Positions 52,035 to 60,036 of a DNA stretch of 64,000 nucleotides are shown here, one piece after another. How positions within the stretch are numbered: position 1 is the first letter of the stretch; each line of letters opens with the position of its first letter. The notes beneath the pieces were generated by a model. That model was given only the letters and a program-made list of their open reading frames with translations. It searched no databases and had not been told where the DNA came from. Location: contig NZ_JABXWB010000001.1 in assembly GCF_013375555.1 (NCBI RefSeq), forward strand, positions 2,356,001 through 2,420,000, written 5' to 3'. Position numbers and translations under genes: made by a program. The stretch is from Sphingobium sp. EM0848. GTDB lineage: Bacteria > Pseudomonadota > Alphaproteobacteria > Sphingomonadales > Sphingomonadaceae.

Positions 52035-52087
52035 TTCCCGCGTAGCGTATGGGATGGGTTTGGAGAGGTTGCGCTGAAAATGAGAGG

Positions 52088-52118
52088 GGCCGCTGGAGGG
52101 GATAAGTCTCCAACGGCC
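52088..52118. other. Hairpin in the gene-free stretch 52035-52232
   Basis: GGCCGCTGGAG (52088-52098) and CTCCAACGGCC (52108-52118) pair with one mismatch around GGGATAAGT. No gene is seen in this part of the 603-bp gap between the CoA-transferase gene and the lipoprotein gene; no promoter or U-run is linked to this hairpin. Confidence 0.4.
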
Positions 52119-52232
52119 CATCATTGACATGGTCAGCGGCCGGAAGTGCCGCCCAAGGGAAACGTTGATCGCGCTATTTTCCAGACGCGGCGCTTCGCCT
52201 GCGAAATCGCAGTCGACAGTCACCGAAATTCT

Positions 52233-52255
52233 GAAAAACCGACGCTATGGCGTCG
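52233..52255 (-). terminator. Terminator of the small 52.3-kb unit
   Basis: Minus strand: CGACGC-CATA-GCGTCG then GTTTTTC. It begins one base after the stop codon of the 18-codon ORF, so it would end a transcript of about 100 nt. Confidence 0.75.
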
Positions 52256-52256
52256 C

Positions 52257-52313
52257 TCAGCGGCGCGTTCCCCGAATGGACTTGACCGACCCCATTGCTG
52301 AACCATGAGACAT
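52257..52313 (-). CDS. 18-residue ORF with near-perfect Shine-Dalgarno
   Basis: ATG 52313 opens MSHGSAMGSVKSIRGTRR and a TGA. Seven bases upstream of the ATG is the core of GAAAGGAGGTGATCC (52329-52315), fifteen bases complementary to the 3' end of 16S rRNA. A -10-like TATAGG lies at 52348-52343 with a poor -35 (AGGACC) before it, and a terminator follows directly. The peptide is basic and has no known relatives that I recall. It could be a small protein, a leader peptide, a translated sRNA, or a chance match to the 16S tail. Confidence 0.45.
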   Translation of the reverse strand: MSHGSAMGSVKSIRGTRR

Positions 52314-52512
52314 CGGATCACCTCCTTTCGCTAGTTGAAGCCCCTATAGCCGTTCCCGGATACTGGTCCTTCGCCGCCTATGAGATGATATGTGAATCAG
52401 ACGGGCTGCATGTTCAAGGCTTGTAAAATTCTTTTTTCGAATCATACTTGTACGTCCGCGTTTCGCAGGCGATTTGCTTCGAAATTGCAGGAAATTTCCC
52501 GAAATCAGCCAG

Positions 52513-53052
52513 TTAGACGCGGCAATCCTCGACGACGCGGCCGACCTCCGCCCAACTGGGCAGGATCAGCGTGGGCAATCCCTGCACCTCGATCGCGAAA
52601 CGACCCCTGCTATAGGCAATCTGGTCGAGCGCCGTGTCGTTGGCGGCGCGGATCGCTTGCGTCGCAGGCACGGTGCCGGCGGCGGCCGCCGCCGGCCAAC
52701 TCACCGCGCCATAGCTGGTCCGAACCGTCATCGCCGTGCCCGCCACACCGGGACGCAGCAGGCTGATGCGGTGCGTCCCCTTGTCACAACGGATGACGAA
52801 CAGGCTGTTTTGCGCATCGGGGCCGAACAGGGCGACCGATCCGGCACCATCGACCTGATAACGCCAGTCACCGGGAGTGGTATCGCGGTCCTGCCATTCG
52901 ACCGGCGCGGGCGGAGGCGGCGATGGTTGCGGCGACGGGACAGCCCTTGGCGCAGGCCCTCGAGCGGGCACATACTGCTCGGGCGCGCCGACGCAGGAGG
53001 CCAGCAGGAAGAAGGATGTCGCCAGCGCGACGGAGGGCAGAGTGAGGCGCAT
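52513..53052 (-). CDS. Lipoprotein of unknown function
   Basis: 179 residues. Lipoprotein signal LPSVALATSFFLLASC (lipid-modified Cys near 20), a Pro-rich linker (APRAVPSPQPSPPPPAPVEW) and a beta-rich domain (DWRYQVDGAGSVALFGPDAQNSLFVIRCDK...ISLLRPG) resembling small secreted proteins of sphingomonads. No family named. ATG 53052 has GGAGG six bases upstream; longer in-frame readings upstream lack a signal and are not used. Confidence 0.8.
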   Translation of the reverse strand: MRLTLPSVALATSFFLLASCVGAPEQYVPARGPAPRAVPSPQPSPPPPAPVEWQDRDTTPGDWRYQVDGAGSVALFGPDAQNSLFVIRCDKGTHRISLLRPGVAGTAMTVRTSYGAVSWPAAAAAGTVPATQAIRAANDTALDQIAYSRGRFAIEVQGLPTLILPSWAEVGRVVEDCRV

Positions 53053-53177
53053 CCCGCCTCCATGCCTCAGGGAACGGGATTGCATCAACCCGAAAAGGGC
53101 GGGATAAGGCTTCCTCTCCGACGGATGACCAGGCGCAGAGAAGCGCCGGATTTCACCGCTTTTGCGCCCACACGACA

Positions 53178-53262
53178 TTGACAGTCGAAGGCCGAATCGC
53201 TAAGGGCAGCCCTTCCCAATTCGCTGGCGAGCGGCGGTGCAACGGCACTGGCCGTCTTTTTT
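53178..53262 (+). promoter_or_regulatory. Candidate alpha-operon promoter and leader hairpin
   Basis: -35 TTGACA (53178-53183), 17-bp spacer, -10 TAAGGG (53201-53206, weak). Downstream ACGGC-ACTG-GCCGT-C then TTTTTT (53242-53262) has the form of a terminator in the rpsM leader. The 321-bp gap between the lipoprotein gene and rpsM holds no other gene that I see. Confidence 0.5.
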
Positions 53263-53373
53263 GCGTCTTGGGACCTATCGAATCGGCCGCGAATCCTTAT
53301 GCAGGATTTTCGGCCCGGACGCTTTGAGATGGGGTGGCGCCAACTGCCCCGTGGAGCAGGAGTACAGAATACC

Positions 53374-53742
53374 ATGGCACGTATTGCGGGTGTCAACATC
53401 CCGACCAACAAGCGCGTGATCATCGCGCTCACCTACATTCACGGCATCGGCCGCAAGACCGCCGTCGACATCGCCGACAAGCTGGGCATCGACCACAGCC
53501 GCCGCGTTCAGGACCTGTCGGACGCCGAAGTCCTGCAGATCCGCGAAGCCATCGACGCTGACCACACCGTCGAAGGCGACCTGCGTCGCGAAACCGCGAT
53601 GAACATCAAGCGCCTGATGGACCTGGCCTGCTATCGCGGCCTGCGTCACCGCAAGGGTCTGCCGGTTCGCGGCCAGCGCACGCACACCAATGCGCGCACC
53701 CGCAAGGGCAAGGCGAAGCCGATTGCCGGTAAGAAGAAGTAA
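53374..53742 (+). CDS. rpsM: 30S ribosomal protein S13
   Basis: 122 residues: [75 protein letters not shown]13 forms bridges to the 50S subunit from the 30S head. It is the first gene of the alpha group, here away from and opposite to the spc genes. ATG 53374 is the family start. A hairpin (GAGGGTC/GACCCTC, 53748-53774) lies in the gap to rpsK. Confidence 0.98.
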   Translation: MARIAGVNIPTNKRVIIALTYIHGIGRKTAVDIADKLGIDHSRRVQDLSDAEVLQIREAIDADHTVEGDLRRETAMNIKRLMDLACYRGLRHRKGLPVRGQRTHTNARTRKGKAKPIAGKKK

Positions 53743-53818
53743 TCGTTGAGGGTCGGTCCTTCAGACAGACCCTCCGGCGACTTCTGCTTTTAAACGATTT
53801 CAGTAGGATAGAGCAAAA

Positions 53819-54208
53819 ATGGCACGCGAACCCCAGCGCATCAAGCGCCGCGAACGCAAGAACATCTCGGCCGGCGTCGCGCACGTCAACGCCAGCTTCA
53901 ACAACACCATGGTGACCATCACCGACGCCCAGGGCAATGCGATCAGCTGGTCCTCGGCCGGCATGATGGGCTTCAAGGGCAGCCGCAAGTCGACCCCGTA
54001 CGCCGCGCAGGTCTGCGCCGAAGACGCCGGCCGCAAGGCTGCCGAACATGGCGTGCGCACCCTCGAAGTCGAAGTGAAGGGCCCCGGTTCGGGCCGTGAA
54101 TCGGCTCTGCGCGCGCTGCAGGCCGTTGGCTTCCACATCACCTCGATCCGCGACGTGACGCCGATCCCGCACAACGGCGTGCGTCCTTCCAAGCGCCGCC
54201 GCGTCTGA
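53819..54208 (+). CDS. rpsK: 30S ribosomal protein S11
   Basis: 129 residues: [51 protein letters not shown], ending [16 protein letters not shown]11 lies on the 30S platform at the E site. 76 bp after rpsM. Confidence 0.98.
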   Translation: MAREPQRIKRRERKNISAGVAHVNASFNNTMVTITDAQGNAISWSSAGMMGFKGSRKSTPYAAQVCAEDAGRKAAEHGVRTLEVEVKGPGSGRESALRALQAVGFHITSIRDVTPIPHNGVRPSKRRRV

Positions 54209-54329
54209 TCACCGGCGCTCGGTTTTGGCGGGCGGCGGACGCGTCGCCCGCTTACCCATCTGCATCGGCCGGGACGTCCTGTTGGGTTCAGGATCTTAAG
54301 CGTTTCGGCCTCATCCCCAGGGGAAATAC

Positions 54330-55394
54330 ATGACTGTCAACATGAAGAACTGGCAGGAATTGAAGAAGCCCAACAGCCTTGAGATCAAGGCGGCGGGCGA
54401 CGGCAAGCGCAAGGCGACCTTCGTCGCCGAACCTCTGGAACGCGGCTTCGGCCTGACGCTCGGCAATGCGCTGCGCCGGGTTCTTCTTTCCTCGCTTCAG
54501 GGCGCGGCGGTCACCTCGATCAAGATCGAGAACGTCCTCCACGAATTTTCCTCGCTCGCCGGCGTGCGCGAAGATGTGACGGACATCGTCCTCAACATCA
54601 AGCAGGTCGCGCTGAAGATGGAAGGCGACGGTCCCCGCCGTCTCCAGCTCTCCGCCACCGGCCCCGGTGAAGTGCGCGCGGGCGACATCACCACCGTCGG
54701 CGACATCGAAGTGATGAACCCCGATCTGGTGATCTGCCATCTCGACCAGGGCGCGACGCTCAACATGGAACTGACCGCTGACGTCGGCAAGGGCTATGTC
54801 CCCGCCGTCGCCAACCGTCCGGCTGATGCCCCGATCGGCCTGATCCCGATCGATGCGCTCTATTCGCCGGTTCGTCAGGTCGCCTACAAGGTCGACAATA
54901 CCCGCGTCGGTCAGGAACTGGATTATGACAAGCTGTCGCTGACCGTCGAAACCGACGGCACCGTCACGCCGGAAGACGCGGTGGCCTACGCCGCCCGCAT
55001 CCTGCAGGACCAGCTTCAGCTGTTCGTCCACTTCGAGGACGCGCTGCCCGTCGCCGCTCCGGCTGCCGGTGCTGCTGCCGGCGCCGCTGGCGGCGAAGCG
55101 GAAAGCGACGCGAACCAGATCAACCGCTATCTGCTCAAGAAGGTGGACGAGCTGGAACTGTCGGTCCGCAGCGCCAACTGCCTCAAGAACGACAACATCA
55201 TCTATATCGGCGATCTGGTCCAGAAGACCGAGGCCGAGATGCTGCGCACCCCGAATTTCGGCCGCAAGTCGCTGAACGAAATCAAGGAAGTGCTGTCGTC
55301 CATGGGCCTGCGTCTGGGCATGGACATCCCCGGCTGGCCGCCGGAAAATATCGAGGAAATGGCCAAGAAGCTCGAACAGGAGCTGCTGGGCTAA
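54330..55394 (+). CDS. rpoA: RNA polymerase subunit alpha
   Basis: 354 residues. N-terminal assembly domain ([39 protein letters not shown]) and C-terminal domain for UP elements and activators ([49 protein letters not shown]). The linker has an Ala/Gly-rich stretch ([15 protein letters not shown]). The 121-bp gap before it has a stem GCGGGCG/CGCCCGC. Confidence 0.99.
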   Translation: MTVNMKNWQELKKPNSLEIKAAGDGKRKATFVAEPLERGFGLTLGNALRRVLLSSLQGAAVTSIKIENVLHEFSSLAGVREDVTDIVLNIKQVALKMEGDGPRRLQLSATGPGEVRAGDITTVGDIEVMNPDLVICHLDQGATLNMELTADVGKGYVPAVANRPADAPIGLIPIDALYSPVRQVAYKVDNTRVGQELDYDKLSLTVETDGTVTPEDAVAYAARILQDQLQLFVHFEDALPVAAPAAGAAAGAAGGEAESDANQINRYLLKKVDELELSVRSANCLKNDNIIYIGDLVQKTEAEMLRTPNFGRKSLNEIKEVLSSMGLRLGMDIPGWPPENIEEMAKKLEQELLG

Positions 55395-55514
55395 AAGGTT
55401 CGGGGCCGGGGCAATGCTTCGGCCCGGTTCCTCATGGGCTGATGGGCGGTGGCCCTTAACACCGCCAGGTCTGGGGTACCTCAAACGGCCCCTTAACGAA
55501 CGAAGGAAAAGACT

Positions 55515-55940
55515 ATGCGTCACAAGGTTGGTCATCGCAAGCTGCAGCGCAGCGCCGGGCATCGTAACTCGCTGCTCCGCAACCTCGCGGCTTCGCTCAT
55601 CAAGCATGAGCAGATCCTGACGACCACGCCCAAGGCGAAGGAACTGCGTCCCTACGTCGAAAAGCTGATCACCCTCGCCAAGAAGGGTGGCCTGTCGAAC
55701 CGTCGTCTGGCCAATGCCCGCCTGCAGGACGACGCCCAGCTGACCAAGCTGTTCGAAGTTCTGGCCGAACGCTACAAGGACCGCAACGGCGGCTACACCC
55801 GCGTGATCAAGGCCGGCATCCGCGCTTCGGACGCGGCGCCGATCGCGATCATCGAACTGGTCGACCGCGACGTCGATGCCAAGGGTCAGGATTCCGGTCC
55901 GGTCCAGGGCGCCGATGCCGACGAGCTGGAAGCGGCGTAA
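55515..55940 (+). CDS. rplQ: 50S ribosomal protein L17
   Basis: 141 residues: [70 protein letters not shown]17 lies near the exit tunnel. Last gene of the alpha group; in the gap after rpoA are stems GGGCCG/CGGCCC and GGCGGTG/CACCGCC. AAGGAAAAG precedes the ATG. Confidence 0.98.
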   Translation: MRHKVGHRKLQRSAGHRNSLLRNLAASLIKHEQILTTTPKAKELRPYVEKLITLAKKGGLSNRRLANARLQDDAQLTKLFEVLAERYKDRNGGYTRVIKAGIRASDAAPIAIIELVDRDVDAKGQDSGPVQGADADELEAA

Positions 55941-55983
55941 TCCGCTGATACCCGCTTTTCCAAAAGTGGTAATTTCGTTTCAG

Positions 55984-56025
55984 AACAGGCCGTGGCTTGA
56001 TAAGAGCCACGGCCTGTTTTGTTTG
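55984..56025 (+). terminator. Terminator of the alpha operon
   Basis: Perfect 14-bp stem AACAGGCCGTGGCT / AGCCACGGCCTGTT, loop TGATAAG, then TTGTTTG. It lies 44 bases after the rplQ stop. Confidence 0.95.
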
Positions 56026-56055
56026 CTTTCATAGGGATAGGGGGAAAAGGAGAGG

Positions 56056-58233
56056 ATGCGCGCCTTTGGCTGCCTTGCTTTGGCGTCGCTGTTGCTGGCT
56101 GCCTTCCCCGCGTGCGCCGAGCCGGATGCCGCCGCCCTCGCGGTCGGCGCGAAGGCCGCCACCCTGCACTATCCCACCGCCAAACGTCTGAATCTGGTCG
56201 AGGATCATTTCGGCGTCAAAGTGACCGATCCCTATCGCTGGCTGGAAAACGACCTGCGCAGCGACCCTGCCGTGCGGGACTGGGTGGACAGGGAAAACGC
56301 CCTCACCCGCCGCTATATCGAAAGTCTGCCGGGCCGCGACATCCTCAAGACGCGGATGCAGGCGCTGTTCGCCCATGGCCGCTACACCATCCCGCGCAAG
56401 GCGGGCGGGCGCTATTTCTACGGCTATAACAAGGGCCTCCAGAACCAGACCCCGCTCTATATGCGCGAGGGGCTCACCGGCCAGCAACGGCTGCTGATCG
56501 ACCCCAATGACTGGGCCAGGGACGGATCGGACGCGCTGGCCGAATGGGCGCCCTCCCCCGACGGCCAATATCTGCTCTATGCCGTGCAGGAGGCCGGGAG
56601 CGACTGGCGCACGCTCAGGATTCTCGATGTCGCCACCGCCAAGCCGCTCTACGATGTCGTGCAATGGGTGAAATTCTCTCAGCTTGCCTGGGACGGACGG
56701 GGACAGGGTTTCTTCTATTCCCGCTTCGCCGCGCCACAGGCGGGGGCCGCCTTCCAGTCCTCGACGGTGGGGCAGCAACTCTTCTACCACCGGCTCGGCA
56801 CGCCGCAGGCGCAGGACCAACTCATCTACGCCACCCCCGACCAGCCGAAACTCAGCCACACGGGGCAAGTGACGCAGGATGGCCGTTGGCTCATCATCAG
56901 CAGCTTTCAGGGCACCGATCCCCGCCGCGAACTGCACGTCGCGGAACTGACCGGCGGCAAGGTGAAGGTCCGCTCGCTGGTCAAGGGCATCACCCATGAC
57001 TGGCGGCTGATCGGCAGCCGGGGACCGACGCTCTACTTCATCACCGACGAATATGCGCCCCATCTGCGCGTCGTGTCGATCGACGCCCGCCGCCCGAGCC
57101 GCAGCAGCAGGCAGGTCGTGGCCGAACGCATGGACACGCTGGCGGGCGGATCGCTGGTCGGAGACCGGCTGATCCTCGCCTATCTCTCCGATGCGGAGAC
57201 GGTGGCGGAACTGGTCGAACTGGACGGGCGCAAGGTTGCGGACGTGCCGCTGCCCGGCATGGGAACGGCGGCAGGCTTTGGCGGGCGCGACGGCGATCCC
57301 GAAACCTTCTTCAGCTTTTCCGGCTTCACCACGCCGTCGAGCATCTATCGCTTCGACACGGCGACGCTGCGCTATGAACTGTTCGCGCGGCCCGACCTGC
57401 CGTTCAACCCGGACGACTATGGCATTGAGCAGATCAGCTACCCGTCGAAGGACGGAACGATGATCCCGATGACGGTGATCCGGAAGAAGGCGCTGGCCCT
57501 CTCCAAAACCCCCGCGCCGACGATCCTCTATGGCTATGGCGGCTTCAACATCGCACTGACGCCCGGCTATTCGGCGACCCGCATGGCCTGGCTGGAGCAG
57601 GGCGGCGTCTATGCCATCGCCAATCTGCGCGGCGGTGGGGAGTTCGGCAAGGCATGGCATGATGCCGGCCGCCTCGCCAACAAGCAGAATGTGTTCGACG
57701 ATTTCATCGCGGCAGCCGAATATCTGAAAGGCAATGGCTATACGACCAAGGGCGGCCTCGCCATCGAGGGGAGGTCCAATGGCGGCCTGCTGGTCGGCGC
57801 GGTGGTGAACCAGCGCCCCGATCTGTTCGCCGCCGCCCTGCCGGCCGTGGGGGTGATGGACATGCTGCGCTTCGACCGCTTCACCGCCGGGCGCTACTGG
57901 ATCGACGATTATGGCTCGCCCGACAATGAGCAGGATTTCCACCTGCTCTACAGCTATTCGCCCTATCATAACATTCTGAGCGGCAAGGATTATCCGGCGA
58001 TCCTCGTCACGACCGGCGACACCGACGACCGCGTTGTTCCCGCACACAGCTTCAAATATGCCGCCGCGCTTCAGGCAGCGGATCTCGGCCCGAAACCGCG
58101 CCTCATCCGCATCGACAGCAAGGCGGGCCATGGGTCGGGCAAGCCGGTCGACAAGCTGATCGACGAATATGTCGACAGCTATGCTTTTGCCGCGCATTTC
58201 ACCGGCCTGCCGATACGCGACGAACCGAAATAG
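56056..58233 (+). CDS. Secreted prolyl oligopeptidase (S9A)
   Basis: 725 residues. Signal peptide (LALASLLLAAFPACA) then the seven-blade propeller (about 45-440) and an alpha/beta-hydrolase domain. Catalytic triad: Ser574 in EGRSNGGLL, Asp657/658 in GDTDDRVVP and His692 in KAGHGSG. Cuts short peptides after Pro in the periplasm. It starts 30 bases after the alpha-operon terminator with GGAGAGG upstream. Confidence 0.95.
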   Translation: MRAFGCLALASLLLAAFPACAEPDAAALAVGAKAATLHYPTAKRLNLVEDHFGVKVTDPYRWLENDLRSDPAVRDWVDRENALTRRYIESLPGRDILKTRMQALFAHGRYTIPRKAGGRYFYGYNKGLQNQTPLYMREGLTGQQRLLIDPNDWARDGSDALAEWAPSPDGQYLLYAVQEAGSDWRTLRILDVATAKPLYDVVQWVKFSQLAWDGRGQGFFYSRFAAPQAGAAFQSSTVGQQLFYHRLGTPQAQDQLIYATPDQPKLSHTGQVTQDGRWLIISSFQGTDPRRELHVAELTGGKVKVRSLVKGITHDWRLIGSRGPTLYFITDEYAPHLRVVSIDARRPSRSSRQVVAERMDTLAGGSLVGDRLILAYLSDAETVAELVELDGRKVADVPLPGMGTAAGFGGRDGDPETFFSFSGFTTPSSIYRFDTATLRYELFARPDLPFNPDDYGIEQISYPSKDGTMIPMTVIRKKALALSKTPAPTILYGYGGFNIALTPGYSATRMAWLEQGGVYAIANLRGGGEFGKAWHDAGRLANKQNVFDDFIAAAEYLKGNGYTTKGGLAIEGRSNGGLLVGAVVNQRPDLFAAALPAVGVMDMLRFDRFTAGRYWIDDYGSPDNEQDFHLLYSYSPYHNILSGKDYPAILVTTGDTDDRVVPAHSFKYAAALQAADLGPKPRLIRIDSKAGHGSGKPVDKLIDEYVDSYAFAAHFTGLPIRDEPK

Positions 58234-58298
58234 CCGTTCAGGCCCGTGACAGCCGGACAGGCATAGCACTCCGGCAAACTGGTTGAGGGACGCGGGCC

Positions 58299-58844
58299 AT
58301 GAACAAGACAAGATGGATGACGGGATCGCTGATGGCGCTGGCGCTGTTGACCGGCAGCGCGGCATCGGCCCAGATGCAGCCGCAGCGGAACTATCCGCAG
58401 GATCAGGGCGATCTGGCGGACGAAGCGCAACCGCCCGCCGACGAGCCGTCCCAGCCTGAAGATCAGGCCAATCGGGCCCACGCCGATGATGATTTTTCGG
58501 ACGTGGTCGGCCCCGAACAGGGCCGTGCCGACACGAATCCCGGATATGGGCGCTATGGCCGACGGGATGCCCCGAACAACAGCGCGATAGCCCCGGAAAG
58601 CGAGACGGCGATCGATAATTGCGCCCTCGCCGCCCGCGACGAGGCTGAACGGGATGGCGGCTATGCCGAGGTACGGCAGGTGCAGCAGCCGCGCGAGACC
58701 CGCAATGGCTATGATGTCGAAGGCGATGTCGAGGTCCGCTCCGGCTGGCGCGCGCAGGACGGCGCCACACGGCACTTCACCTGCTCGGTGCAGAATGGCC
58801 GCGTCGCGGACGTCTACTTCCAGCAGGGCCGCGCCGCGCGCTAA
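58299..58844 (+). CDS. Secreted protein of unknown function
   Basis: 181 residues. Signal peptide (LMALALLTGSAASAQ), then a low-complexity Gln/Pro/Asp-rich stretch (about 27-100) and a C-terminal 80 residues with two cysteines (Cys109, about Cys162) and the pattern NGYDVEGDVEVRSGWRAQDGATRHFTCSVQNGRVADV. The C-terminal part is seen in sphingomonad proteins of unknown function. 65 bp after the peptidase gene. Confidence 0.75.
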   Translation: MNKTRWMTGSLMALALLTGSAASAQMQPQRNYPQDQGDLADEAQPPADEPSQPEDQANRAHADDDFSDVVGPEQGRADTNPGYGRYGRRDAPNNSAIAPESETAIDNCALAARDEAERDGGYAEVRQVQQPRETRNGYDVEGDVEVRSGWRAQDGATRHFTCSVQNGRVADVYFQQGRAAR

Positions 58845-58935
58845 GGCGGATCGGCTCACCGCTGAACGGCCACGCTTTGGCCTTTCCTGTTTTACGTCAA
58901 TATATTAGCATTGACGCGAATCAGGGGAGTCAGGG

Positions 58936-59535
58936 GTGGCCGCGTTTCTGTTCGCGACCGAAAATATCGTCTTCGTCTCAGCCATTGTGCTGATGCTGCT
59001 TATAGGCGCGGTGCAGGCCATCGGCGTCGCGGGCGATTTCGACCTCGATCTGCATGCCGATACCGATCTGCTCGGCTGGCTGGGCTTTGGCCGCCTGCCG
59101 CTACTGATGCTGCTGACGATCTTTCTGGCGCTGTTCGGGATGATCGGGCTGATCGGCCAGCATCTGGCGCTGGATTTCACCGGCGCGCTGCTCTCGCCGC
59201 TGATGGCCGCGCCCGCCGCGGCCATCGCCAGCCTCCCCGCCACCGGGGTTGTGGCCCGCCTGCTCTCCCCCTTCCTTCCTCGCGACCAGAGCAGCGCCGT
59301 ACCGCTCGACACGCTGGTCGGCAGCTTCGCCCGCATCGTCACCGGCATCGCCCGGACCGGCTCCCCCGCCCGCGCCCGCGTCGAGGACCATTATGGCCAG
59401 GCCCATTATGTGATGGTCGAGCCTGACAATGCCGACCAGACGCTGGAGGAAGGCGAAACCATCCTGCTGGTCCGCCGCGAGGATCATGTCTTTCGCGCCA
59501 TTTCGCATGGCGACCATTATCTGCCCCGTCTTTAG
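58936..59535 (+). CDS. YqiJ-like membrane protein
   Basis: 199 residues. Two to three hydrophobic helices in the N-terminal part (about 9-30, 53-78) and an OB-like C-terminal domain (GSFARIVTGIARTGSPARARVEDHYGQAHYVMVEP). YqiJ proteins are partners of the flotillin YqiK next to them and resemble NfeD. Start GTG 58936 with AGGGGAG upstream. 12 bp before the interrupted flotillin gene. Confidence 0.85.
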   Translation: MAAFLFATENIVFVSAIVLMLLIGAVQAIGVAGDFDLDLHADTDLLGWLGFGRLPLLMLLTIFLALFGMIGLIGQHLALDFTGALLSPLMAAPAAAIASLPATGVVARLLSPFLPRDQSSAVPLDTLVGSFARIVTGIARTGSPARARVEDHYGQAHYVMVEPDNADQTLEEGETILLVRREDHVFRAISHGDHYLPRL

Positions 59536-59547
59536 CTGGAGAGTGCC

Positions 59548-60036
59548 ATGAATCTGCCTGCCGTGCAGGAGAGCTTTTCGCTCATGCCCTATCTGATCAT
59601 CTCCGGGACCGGGCTGCTTCTGCTGATCGTGCTCGGCGTGGTGGTGGCGCGGCTCTACAAACGGGCGTCGAAGGAAATCGGTTTCGTCCGCACGGGCTTT
59701 GGCGGGGAGAAGGTGGTGATGAACGGCGGCGCGCTGGTGCTGCCGATCTTCCACGAGACGATGCCGGTCAACATGAACACGGTGCGCCTGGCCGTGGAGC
59801 GCAAGAATAGCGATGCGCTGATCACATTGGATCGCTTGCGCATCGACGTGAAGGCGGAATTCTACGTCCGCGTGAAACCGGACGCGCAATCCATCGCCAC
59901 CGCCGCGCAGACGTTGGGCATGCGGACCATGCATCCGGAGGCGCTCAAGGAACTGGTCGAGGGCAAGTTTGTCGACGCGCTGCGATCGGTCGCGGCGGGG
60001 ATGACGATGAACCAGCTGCACGAGCAGCGCAGCGAG
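59548..60036 (+). pseudogene. Flotillin (YqiK) 5' part, split by an IS element
   Basis: About 163 codons: membrane anchor (LIISGTGLLLLIVLGVVVARLYKR), then the SPFH domain (IGFVRTGFGGEKVVMNGGALVLPIFHETMPVNM... ALKELVEGKFVDALRSVAAGMTMNQLHEQR). The coding sequence is cut after HEQRSE at 60036, where IS sequence begins. Translation would run on for 34 codons of IS DNA and stop at 60138. The rest of the gene is at 61489-62706. Confidence 0.92.

Noticed and set aside
52315..52329. GGATCACCTCCTTTC read as a 16S rRNA 3' end
   Set aside because: Only the last 15 bases match and the sequence before them is unlike 16S rRNA, so no rRNA gene or fragment is called. The minus-strand Shine-Dalgarno reading explains it better.
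56029..58770. 913-codon open frame opposite the prolyl oligopeptidase
   Set aside because: No motif or ribosome site; the real triad and propeller are on the plus strand.
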